55,737 nucleotides of DNA from Apostichopus parvimensis (lineage: Eukaryota; Echinodermata; Holothuroidea; Aspidochirotida; Stichopodidae): positions 24,029-79,765 of the forward strand of contig KN883388.1 in assembly GCA_000934455.1 (NCBI GenBank). The letters are read 5' to 3'. How positions within the stretch are numbered: position 1 is the first letter of the stretch; every line of letters begins with the position of its first letter. The notes beneath the pieces were generated by a model. That model searched no databases and was not told where the DNA came from. It saw nothing but the letters and a program-made list of their open reading frames with translations. The translations under genes and the position numbers were made by a program. Shown piece by piece: positions 1-12,101 of this stretch.

Positions 1-439
1 ATTTTACAGTTCATATATGCATCATTTAATCATGTGTATGTAATAATAGTGAAGTAGCTATCTTCTTTTTACAGATATTTAGTTTATAGTGTCTTTGGAA
101 TATTTTCCCAAGAGATTAAAGTGTCATGCAAACTTGAATGGTTCTTAAGTTTCCAGCTTTGAGTTCCATATTTCTTATTTCATTCTAATTCACTGCTACT
201 AATTCACAGTTTTTTTTTATAATATATAATTCACTTGCTTATACATAATACTTGTGTATTTTAAAGAAAATTAACTTTTATATTATGGCATAATATATGT
301 TCACAATATGTAATAAACATATTCTGTATGCAAGTCAGAGACCCCAACAAGACAGGGAACAACATTTTATCACCCATTGTCATTATGCCATGAACTGATA
401 TTTCATAGTTCATTAACACTAAATGCTATACAGTAAATT

Positions 440-770
440 GCAATTTATAGTTCACTGGCATTCATGATCAAGTTAGATGCAATTTCTTATCTGCACGACT
501 ATCATTCATGATAAGTTTAGATGCAATTTCTGATCTGCAGAGAGGAATTGATATTTTGCAGTTCACATACATGTGATGTCATATGGTAAATAGGAATTCA
601 TAGTTCACTGGTATCTGCTAGATTATCATTCATGATAAGTTTAGATGCAATTTCTGATCTGCAGAGAGGAACTGATGTTTTGCATAAAAATAGGAATTCA
701 TAGTTCACTGGCATCCGGCAGACTGTCATTCATGATAAGTTTAGAAGCAATTTCTGATCTGCAGAGAGGA
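440..770 (-). repeat. Tandem copies of the terminal RING-tail codons
   Basis: The 78 bases 693-770 (3' half of the last exon and its stop) recur almost unchanged at 593-670, and in a rearranged form at about 446-545. The copy at 593-670 still reads LCRSEIASKLIMNDNLADTS before the same final residues and TGA. All lie just downstream of the gene's stop, so they would be in its 3' UTR. Confidence 0.85.
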
Positions 771-841
771 CAGAGGCTGAGAGTGATGGCACAGTCATAA
801 CAGCAGCAAACATGTCCACAGTTGAGAAACAAAAGATTTGA
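698..841 (-). CDS. SAM-RING ligase exon 17 (rest of RING, stop codon)
   Basis: 47 codons and TGA (698-700) after the acceptor TATCTACAG. It supplies the other RING ligands: SNLLFLNCGHVCCCYDCA, then LCPLCRSEI, then a short tail ending SEL. It joins exon 16 in phase 0. Tail copies follow downstream (see repeat entry). Confidence 0.88.
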   Translation of the reverse strand, partial: SNLLFLNCGHVCCCYDCAITLSLCPLCRSEIASKLIMNDSLPDASEL

Positions 842-3800
842 CTGTAGATAAAGAGAAAAGAAATCATCAGCTTTACTTTGAGGGAGAACCCAAAGAAAAA
901 GTAGAAAATTGGGAAGAAAATGACTAATAATAAAGCCAGTATCTGAAACAGTTACTTCCTTTTTTGTTATTCTTCACATATTTTCAAGGTGCAATTGCAA
1001 CAGTTGTTTACAATGAAACCACTACCATAATTACTGAGTAAGTCATGTAAACAACTTCAATGTTTTAGATTCAGCATTTGCAAAACCCAATTCCACTATA
1101 GAAAATAAAGATTGCCAAGAAATATGAGCAAAAACGCAAAGAAATTAAAGCACATGTGGCTAGATGATGTCATATTTAGGCTTGATCAAATCTTCACACA
1201 TACATGGGAAGGAACATTAAATCTGTATTGTCTCCCAAATGGAATTAGATTTTTCTTAGTTGTTTGAGAAAGCTGTTCATGACCCTAATTATCTTTTTAT
1301 CATAGATCAATCATGATGTTTGGGTTTGTATCTCCTTTATGATACCTATCAAAATGTTGAACGTATCTATAACACTTACGCAACATAGATATACTTAATT
1401 TGCCCAGCATGGCATTGAGTGTAGAGAATACTGGATATGGATTTCGAAGCTGCAAATTAAGACTTAATTCTCCAATTATCTTCTGGTAGCATCCATGTAT
1501 TCAACCGTTGAGTCAGATTTAAGATACACATAAAGCATTTATCTTAACCAGGGTATGATGAAATTATAACTTCACTTGAATTTTTACAAAGGAAGTAAAT
1601 AAATTATATTTCAAATTTTGTGGGACCCAAAAATCTTTGCATTGGCTTGAAACCTCATGAATCTCTTAGTTGGACTGACTTCAATCCAACTCTTTACAAA
1701 TAATATCACATGGCTCAATCCTACACCTTGCAACCACCAAGAGCAAGGACACACCGTTGATTAATACAGCAGCATTCTGCCGGCAATGAATCTCTCTCTG
1801 TTGCAGTGAAAACCCACAAACTCCAAATGATACTTACTTGATTATCCATACAAATCACGCATTCAGCACTGACATGAACAGGCACTTCTGGTTCGTAACC
1901 CTCTGGCGCTGATGATATTGGGGTGCATGGTGTTCCTAACTCCTTGTTCCCTTCCACATCTTCTTCTTCTTTCTCATCCTTGCTCTTACTGTCATTATTC
2001 GGCCTCTCCAATGACGCGGCTTTCAACTGAGCATTTTTCTGTTCCACAAAATGCCTATCAATTTCCTCTTGGAGACGTCTTTGTATTTCTGGGTCTGTTA
2101 TTCCAAGCTGTGATATAGTGAAGAGACAGACCATGTACAGAAAGTTTTCTAGTGTATTTATAATTCTTTAGCTTGACACTAATTTCTTTTATTCATAGAT
2201 TTACCTTTGGTAGAATTTGGCATATATAGTACTTGAAAGGATAAAAACAAGAGATTGACTTATTACTTAGATAGATAATTCCTTCATAATTTTAGACCTA
2301 CCTCTGTGAAATCCGAAGGCATTAGTTGGTAGAGCCTATCAATGGTGATCTCATTCTTCTTCACAATTGGAATGAAAACATCTGCTCCAGCTCTCCTCAG
2401 AACAAAAGATACCTCATCTTCACCGTCTCTCTAGAGACAAACAATTATATCAAAAACTACAGTATGAAATGTTTCCCCGACATGTAAGGAGGGCGGTATT
2501 GAAGAACTTAGCATGCATAGACACCGGATGTCTGATCTGATTAATGGCTTCGGCTTATGAGTACAACGTTTCTCTATGCTGCCGTGTTGGAGGAATCTAA
2601 TCGTAATAGTAGTTACCGACTTTGCGTCCCCATTCACTATTTTGCAAAGTCTGAGTGAATCCATATTTTTCCCTTTTGCAAAACCAAAAATGGTGTAGAT
2701 GGACTTGGCAAGTAAAAAAACTGTTAAAGAAAGGCTAATGTGCAGACCACTATGCATCTAAAGATATTTGGGTTTATATACCTTCTCTGCAACCATTGAG
2801 GAAGAGTCGATCCTTTCCAGCAGGATACAGTATACTCACTAGTTTAGATACAAGTTTGGAACATCAAATGGTGATAATCTTTTCAATGTCATTCATCTCT
2901 GGGAAATATATTTCCTCACAGCAATCAATGACCACTTTCAGAAAACATTTTATCAGAAATGATGTCGCGATAGAAATCCCACCGCATTTTTTATGTATTG
3001 GAAGCTGGTGATCAGTGTTTGTATAGATTAAATGAATCCATTGTGATATTTACTACTTTTTATGGCAATGCTAAAATAAAAAAAATATGAAATTTATGTT
3101 TTAAAAGTAATGGAAATGACTTGCAGAATCAAAATGTTCTTATCTTTCTCTTCATCGATTTGTGAATAGCCAGCCATTCTTTACCTGAACTATTTCAATT
3201 CTTTCATCTGTTTTGTTGCATCTTGCTTCTTCTTCTTCTTCTTCCTCTCCATCTTCACCGAGCCTGCATTTTATGTCTTGTTTCTCACCTTCTTCAATCT
3301 GCTCTTCATGCTTTAGTTGGTCCTTGGGAAAATTTTTGATCAAAGGAAACAAAAATCAAATGTTTTTTCAACTATACTGCTGTGTATAAATCGACTGTAG
3401 CAGTGAGATGTATTAGTTACAGAGTTCTTAGTAGTTTCTTCATTCACATGAACACAACAGAGACTCCAGGACTAAAGTGACCTTTGAAAGAATCCTGATG
3501 GGTATATTACTAACATAGCATACAGATTCAAAGGTGGTCAGGTTTATATCTGACATTATGCAAACAAAAATTAAAAAACCTAAAAATGTACACATTAGCT
3601 ATATTTTTTCTGTTGTGACTATATTAATTATATATACACAAATAAACCCAATCTTTAAGTTCAAACAATTGTCAAAAAGAAGAAAAAAAAAGATTCAGAC
3701 ACATATGACTATTTAGTACTGTATACTCTAACAGAGACAGAGGGTCTGACTTTAAGTCCAAAAATGTTGATCAAAGAAAATTAAAATCAAATGTTTCAAC

Positions 3801-6800
3801 TGTCAGGGGCAAAGCCAGGATTTTCAAAGATGTAGGCACGACTATCTGAGCGGAGCGCCACCATTGGTTGGCGTGGAACGTTCAAAAAAACATTTGGTTT
3901 TACAAACCCCCCAGATGGCCGGAAACGGCCCTTCCCGAGTCTTCATTCTGGTTCCCTGTCCTCTTGCTAACTTGAGACACCTCATACTACATAATGTATT
4001 TAAAATTAGCAAGGTACATGTACAGTAGTCTTACTTTTCAACTTCTGATACTTGTAGATACAATGATAGGCCAGAAATATCACGTGATAGAAATGACAGC
4101 CTAGATGACAGAAGAATAGGTCACCTAATTTAGCCATATTCTTGCTACGCTCATTTCAATATAGTTTTTCCTGTCTAGATTCTTAAACTCGTCCAGCAAG
4201 CTTATGAATTTGAATTATGGGTGTTTAAAAAAAAGATAAATTTGCCAAAAAAAGTGTAGGCCTGGGCCTACAGTGCTACATACTGGCTACGCCCCTGACT
4301 GTATTGCTGTGTATGGATCGACTGTGTCAGTGAAAAGTATTAGTTGCAGAGTTCCTAGTAGTTATTTAATTCACATGAGCACAACAGAAACTACAAACTT
4401 GAATAAAGTAAAAGATGTAAAAAAAGACTGTTTTTACTTACAATTCTGTTTCTTATCTGCTGTTCCCTCTCCTGTTTCTTACAGATTAACTGTTTAAGTA
4501 AACCAGTAAGGTTTGATCTTTCTGTTTGAAGGTCAATTACACTGGGACTTCTTCTTATCTTTACATCTTCACAATCCCGTCGTCGTGATGGCTGGCCTGT
4601 CTCTTCTTTCTCATCTCCCTGCCCGTTCCTCCTTTTCCCTAATTCTCGTTTGGTAATGTCAGCAAGATTTCTTTGAATACCTCCGATCTATTCCAAAATG
4701 TTCAAAAAATAACAAACAACTTCTACTTGATATTGTACTGTAAAAAGAAAATTATAGTCATACAAAAACTTGTAGATGAGTAAAAAAATAAAATAAAAAT
4801 GTCTGAAATGTTCATTAATCATGATTAGTCTGTTGCTTGGTCCATTCATAATTGTGAATGTTAACCCAAATGTTGTGTGTTATGAAACTTTACAATAACT
4901 TCAATTTATAAATGTATTTTTACTTTTTTCATGTAGATAGAAAATATGCAAAAGATGTCATCAACCACCAATTATTCTTAATGTAAAAGTAGTAATACAT
5001 TGTAAAAATGTTTAGATTTATGCTCTAGGGATGTTCCTGAGGAGATGACACTATGGTATTTATATCTAGTTATAGCTAGTTTAAGTGACGTAACTTATTT
5101 TTGTCTGTTATGCAATGGATGTATTGCTTTGGTACTGTTACATTCCATTAGTGTGCTCTCGTCAAGCCCACCAGGTGTTTTGTAGCACACTTCCCTTTGC
5201 ACGACAAGTACTATTACTCTCATGTTCTGTACACTGATTGCTTTGTGTTTTACTTGTATGTTGTTGTGAAAAGAAACAATAAATGAAATGAAATAAGTGT
5301 ACTTAGACCTCAGCTTCTTGGATGAAAATCCCTTGTGTTTAAAGGGCATGCAGTTATAAAAAGAAAACATATCAAAATACATGATTTACAGTAATGAAAC
5401 CTACTTTGATAGAAACTAAATATCTGATTGTCAGGTGACTTAAAGACTGAAATTATAGATAATTAGGATTTTGGCATTATTTTCTTTGTTAATGTTTATA
5501 AAACTTGTCAGCAATTGATGTAGCCTAAGTTATATTTAGAATTAATCTACAAACCTCTTCTATTAATCGGTGTCTCTTCCAATCACTGGCAAAAAATTCA
5601 TCTTCAAAGAAATCTCTACTCGGAATGGAAAACTTCTTGAAAATATCATCCACACCAAATCTGTCAGGTCTCACCGACTGCTTGCTTTTCCTTAAAAGAA
5701 GAAGAAGTGAACATTTTCACAGTAAATGATGTATTTGTTGCCCCCTCCCCATTCCATATAGTTATAAGTTAGTTCAAACAATTTCCTTGCTATGCCTCGA
5801 TCGACATCAACTTCTACTAACTTTAATTTCTGATTTAACATTCTTACATCCAACATTTTATTTAGTTATATAGCAAAATGTATTGCTCTTATGTTATTTA
5901 CTCTTCCACAACCATATTTCTCACTCCTCTCTCTGCCTCCACTCAATGCATTCAACTTTTGAAATATATTTTGTATTACCAACATATTTCTAAATCCCGC
6001 CCACAAAAAGAAGTTCATCCAGGCTTGTCATAGGCCGGGGTTATAAAGTTATATTGTAATTTTGCTGTAGTTTAATAATACTCACCTTTCAGGTGATCTT
6101 CCTAACATTCCTGTTCCCAAGAATGGTCTATCCATCTTATCTTTGAAATTTACTGCAGCAGATGCATAACTTTTTGCAGCCTGATGGGAAGAGTTATCTT
6201 CAGAACGGATGCTGAAAGTGTCTTGCTGGATATTGTAATTCTTAGCTTCATCTTCAAGATCTTGTGACCTTCTCCTGAAGTTGCTACAGATGTCAGGATT
6301 AACTTTCTCATCATCACTGTTGAAATAATTTGAGAGCATGAAACTTGAAATTAATATATAATTTTTTTATATGAAAATTGTTTTTTTATTATTTTTTTAT
6401 ATGAAAATTTTTTATATGAACATTTATATGAAAATTATTTTTTATATGAAAATTGTCTGGCTAGCAGGCCGGATGAGTGGCATGAGGGGGTTTGTCGGGC
6501 AAATATGGGATAAAGAATGATGTATTTCTCATTGTCATCATATACTTCAGACAAAACAAAAGAACAAGATAGTGGTTGCTGTGTCCCTGCTGACGAGTAA
6601 TCAATATATGTAGACATGACCATAACAGTGAAGTGTATTATGTCACGTTAAACTTTGTGCAATGTATGGTACAAATAATATTTCAATAATTACCTGTCAG
6701 AAGATTTTCGAGAGCTTCCAAACCTAGATGAATTTGTTCTTCTCCTCGATTCATTTACATCATATGATGTGGAAAAACTTCTTCTAAACTTCTGACCCGA

Positions 6801-9800
6801 GCTAGATCCAATGACCTCATTGTCCAAACTGGTCTTCCTTCCACCAACAGGTCTACTTTGGGGTTTTCTCTTAACAGAGATACCTTCTCCCCTGAGATTG
6901 AAAGATAACAAAGAAGATGAGTACAAATTAAATTGGTGAAAACGATCAATGTACTCTGTGAATAAACATTTTCCTCTTATAGATACTGGACTGCATTTAA
7001 ACCTTTATCTAACATATGCCATTCCCCTTAGTATTGGCTTTAGTTTTACCATTTCCAACTTTTCTTTTTTAAATCTAAAACCAAAATGGTACTGAACACT
7101 ATATGACAGACTGAATAAAGAGTTAATTACAGATATTAAGCATTCATTATGAATATGAACAACACATTTTCAATGCCCTGGTCTCACAACTTCATCACGG
7201 TTCAGATATTAAAAATCATGTGTTTGCCAAAGAACTTACTCTGTGAAGAAGCTTTCCTTATGTTCGTCCTTCCAGCTTTTGCAATCAGAATTAATGCAAC
7301 TCTCACTGCGCTTTAAGGGCTCATTCATTCTTGTCTCATAAGATGGTGAGATGTGACCATCTTCTTCCTCACTGCCCCTTTCAATCTCTCTAGAGACGTT
7401 GCCAAACTTGTTTCTCCTACTATATGACAACGGTTCATATCCACCCTCTGGTTTGTGATCAATAATATCTCTCCCTCTCTGTCGGAAAGTAGTATCAAAA
7501 TTATTGTTCCTTCCAGGTGAGGTTGGCAAATGGCGACTTTTATCTATTTCTGGATCAGAACCTCTCCCGGCCCATCTTGCAGCATCATCAAACTTACTTC
7601 TCCTCTTCTCCCTCGATGACCCATCTCGTTTGTAGTTGCTGTCTCTCGGTCTGACATCATTGCAACTATTTCCTCTTCCTAACTTGGCTTCTCTGTCTTT
7701 TACTTCAGCCGATCTTCCATTCTTTCCCCTAAAGGCTTTATCTGACCTGTTCCTCTCCACATTTGCTGGATAATCACTTTCTTGACCATAATCTGTACCT
7801 CTGCTACTCCACTTATTGGAATCATCGAACCTACTATTTGATGGTGACCAATCTTCATCCTCTGGTTCAGAATCGTTACGTTTCTTATTCTGTACTAGAG
7901 CAGCGTTTAGCTGACTTCTTCCCTTATCTGTTGGTGACATGTCTGACAGTGACATTGCTCTTGCAGAATCAGATTGATGTCTTTTGCTCCATTTTGATGA
8001 GTCATCATATTGATGTCGTCTTCTGACGTACGAAAATGGCACATCCTTGTCCTCTTCTTTATAATCGATGTCTTTCTGACATGTTCCTCTAGTGTCATCA
8101 AACCTGTCTCTTCTAATAAATCTAGGAGTAATGTCATCATCATCTTCTTCACGATCGACATCTTTCTGAAATGTTCCTTGGATGTCATCATACCTGTCTC
8201 TGCTACTATATCTAGGAGTAATGTCAACATCATGTCCTTCACAATCGCCCTCTTTCTGACATGTTCCTTGGGTGTCATCAAATCTGTCTCTTCTACTATA
8301 TTTAGGAGTAATGTTATCATCATCTTCGTCCTGCCCTCCTCTAAATATTAATCCATAATCAGTGTCTCTCTGTCGATTACTTGAGGGCGTAGAAGATGGA
8401 CTGATCTCTTGGTCTGAGGTATCGCATCTTTCCCTCCATCTTGAAGTTTCATCCAGCCTACTTTGTCTGACACTGGAAGGTGACATATGACAACTTTCAC
8501 TTTTAAAGTCAACAGAAGTTTCATTCTGTTCTAACTTTTCATCAGTCTTATCTCTCGCCCCGTCTCTCAGCGATCCTCCACAATTTTCTTTCACTGCTGA
8601 TGAAGCTGCTTCCTTTTCCACTTTTATGTCGTCATCGTCAAAAGTTTCAATCTCTGTTGATCTGCAAATAGGCAAGTTACATGAATGCTGTTAGTTGTCT
8701 CAAAATTTGTAACTATTTAAATAAAATAAAAAACACAAGAGATGTTAAAGTCATGAGTTCTCTGTTCTGTAATATTCCAGTTGAAGAAAAAAATCATTAG
8801 CTTTTATTAAAAAGCATGATATATTTCATAGCCTCAAGTGATATACTTACATTGCATTTCAAAAGTTTTAAAGCACAAATGATTGGGTGCTCTGTTGTCC
8901 ATATGATGCTAAAAGAACATATTTTGGTTGAGTTATTAGAATTTATAAAGCAAACGATCTTGAACATTAACATTTAGGCCTGCACCAAAGAGCAAACATC
9001 ATCATTAAAAGTAGTCATCTTAAAGTAGCATTTGTTAGATTAAGCATATTTTAATTCTGAATAACTTACACATGGATATAGAAACAACACTAACTATAAC
9101 CCTAAATTTTCTTTTTCTGTTCGCTTGGGCTACGACATATCAAGACTAACATTTTGCCAAGAGACACCTTTTACGTTATCCAATGGAAAGGTGAAACCCC
9201 TTTCTGTAATGGTTTTCACCTGTTCTGTATGTTGTTTTCATTAATTCTTATATTATATCGTTTATAACTGATAAGTTGAACAATTTTAGTTACATAAAAG
9301 TTAAAATGACAAAAAAGTTATAAAAAAAAACTGAACAGGTGTTTAAGTGCCAATGACTTCCTACTTTCATAAGAAATTAATTGCAATTTTCCTCTGTAAT
9401 TTAACGATCAATTTTGAACAAAAGAAAATTTGAAGAGGAAGTTCATCTCGAGAAAAGTTACCCTTCATCTTCCTCCAGAAGCTCCTCCATGAGTTTTGAA
9501 GAGAGAGATTGAGCTAAGAACCAAGAAAAGATAAACAGGTAAGGATTAATTGATGAAGCACAGTTACATAATAAAAACTATCACTGACTATATTCTCTTT
9601 CAGGGCCCCTGACAATGACAAGGGGCCATGCCCCCAAACACTTTCACAGTAATGAGTTTGTCCATTTTACTCCCAATTCTCATACTTGTGTGGAAGTCCT
9701 TGCAACATTAAACGTTACCATTATACATCTGTCGTAGCAATATGTTGTCTGTAGAAAAGCCCAAATCCTAACAAACTTGGTTACTATTGGTGATGTATGT

Positions 9801-12070
9801 TCTAAGAGTCCATAGCTTTGACATTTCATGCCACTAAAATATCAAAGGAAGTGTGGAGTTTACAAAGTATAGTCAAATCTTTATACTAATCGGCCATCCC
9901 TCAACAGGCTAAACTGTGCAAATTTCGTTAGCATGATTTCAAATGCAAGCAAACTGGCTTGTGTCCTCAACTTAATAATTTTTGAATATAAATAATTCAT
10001 AGGGTTGTAATATATGTTACTTTCTTAATGAGAACAAAATCCCTACAAGCTGGGCTTTGGACATACATTTAATTTCCTTGTCATTTTGACATAATTGCTA
10101 TACATTTGTGGCGGTCTACTCATTGGCAAAAATGGTAATTAGCCAAAATGATAGAAAAAATTCTCAAAGCGATATGATTGAACGGCCTCCTGTACTATTA
10201 ATGTGACTAAATGACTAGTTGGTATGGCGACATGGGAAATATTAAGCAACATTTTCCCCATAAATTTGTATCCACCTGTAACTCTCATAAACAATGGGTA
10301 TGGTGAGGAAGGAAATATTTAACAATTTTATATAGTAATTTGAATCAATTGTTAAATGTTAAACAATAGATTACACTTTAAAACACAAGATGCACTTTTT
10401 TTCACAAAAATTAAATTCTTACAACGTTTAGAGGATGACAACCTTCTACGTTTCATCTTTCCTTTATCTTTTAGTGTCTTCAGACGACTTTCCAACAAAT
10501 CCTCTCCCTGAAATGAAGAGAAAAAAAGCACATAAAAAAGAAGATAGCAATTATTTCACAAACTTTAATTTGATGTGAAAATGAAATACATATCATGGTA
10601 ATAATTACCTAAAGTTTTTTTTAATCAATTGTTTGAAACTGATGTGAACAATAAATTCACATGCTACTGTACCACCATCTTATCAAAATGTATCCATTTT
10701 TTCCCCAAGAAATTCAAGAATACTCTTGAAAGTTTAATATCAGGAGTACTTAATAACACCAGTGTTTCGAAATGATTGGTTATACCTTAATGCTATTAAT
10801 AAACATTCATTTAAAGCAGAAAAGTTTAAACACAACAGTAATTGCTTTGTCTTTATACACAAATTCTAAATTGTGTTTGATATGGTTATTAGGATAAAGC
10901 TCTTGTTACATTTAATTAAATAGTAATATTGTAATATTATATTGTAATATTGCTTTTGTTTTGATGTTTCCCATTACAAATTAACTGATTAAAAGAATGA
11001 AAAGTAGTCTATTACACCCAGATGCACCCATTCATTCCCCTTACCCTCACCCACCAACCCCGCAACTTATCCTTCCATACTCTTTGACTACCAGCAAAAA
11101 GATGAGTTTTCAATACCTTTCCTTCCTTTTCCTCCTCTTGAGAGACCTTCTTTTCATGCTGGCCACCCTTGTCACCATTAGATTGCCAACTGGCCTTTAA
11201 ATCTTCTAATTTCTTCTTCAGCCTAATCAGCTCTTCAATCTTGGCATGCTGCAGAGACAGAACCATCATAAATTTACTTAGATTAGCTAAACTTGCATTA
11301 TATCAGACATACTGGCAAGCCGATAGGCAAGCGAGGGCTAAAGGGTGGGAAGGGGGGGGGGCAGCCCATGGTAGACCATTGAATGGATTGTTAGTCCTCT
11401 AAGTTTACTATCATAAAGAAGGCAGAAAAATTGTAAGAAAGAGCTTAAAGATGGCCATAAAATTCAAACCTGACACCAGTCGTTTATGCAATTTGTTTAC
11501 ATGCGCAGTTTGGAATCTGCAAAGTTTGGGTACCTAGTTTTACATGATATTTGTAATTTTTGGGCTTATTATTTTATGAAGCTCTGATAAGATTAAGTTC
11601 ACGCTGAAAGAGGCATCAGAGTATTCACTGAATTTTTGTTACCATATGCATGCAGTACTGTTTCAATTTGCTTCACATATTCAGTGTCCAGTTTAATTTT
11701 GCAATGCTATAAACATAGCACTAGCAGTTTTAATACTTCCCGTATCTACCATATAGGGCTCTATGTGGATATACACTGCCCAACAGTGACCTTATGTTCA
11801 CTCATCTCTACATGGTTCTAACAGACAAACACCATTTGCAAGCAGATTTAATAAAGATCAACTGTTACAATCCAGTCAAAGTAATACCTGCTTGGTTGGT
11901 TGGTTGTTATAATAAATGTGTCAATAAGAGGTGCATCCTCTCTGTATGCATTAATATCTAGCTGTGTAGTCTGTACCTTCCTCCCAGAAAACCCTCCAAG
12001 TGATATTTAGGTCAATAACTTCATCTCACATAGTATATATCTCCCATGTAATTATACCATCATTGTGAAG

Positions 12071-12101
<31 letters not shown>

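Noticed and set aside
2782-2812. Possible short exon DRLFLNGCRE between ligase exons 14 and 15
   Set aside because: It would end one base into a codon, while exons 14 and 15 join directly in phase 0.
8010-8351. Plus-strand open frame opposite the 1.4 kb ligase exon
   Set aside because: Produced by the in-frame 90-base repeats of the real exon; hydrophobic pattern mirrors the Asp/Arg codons on the other strand.
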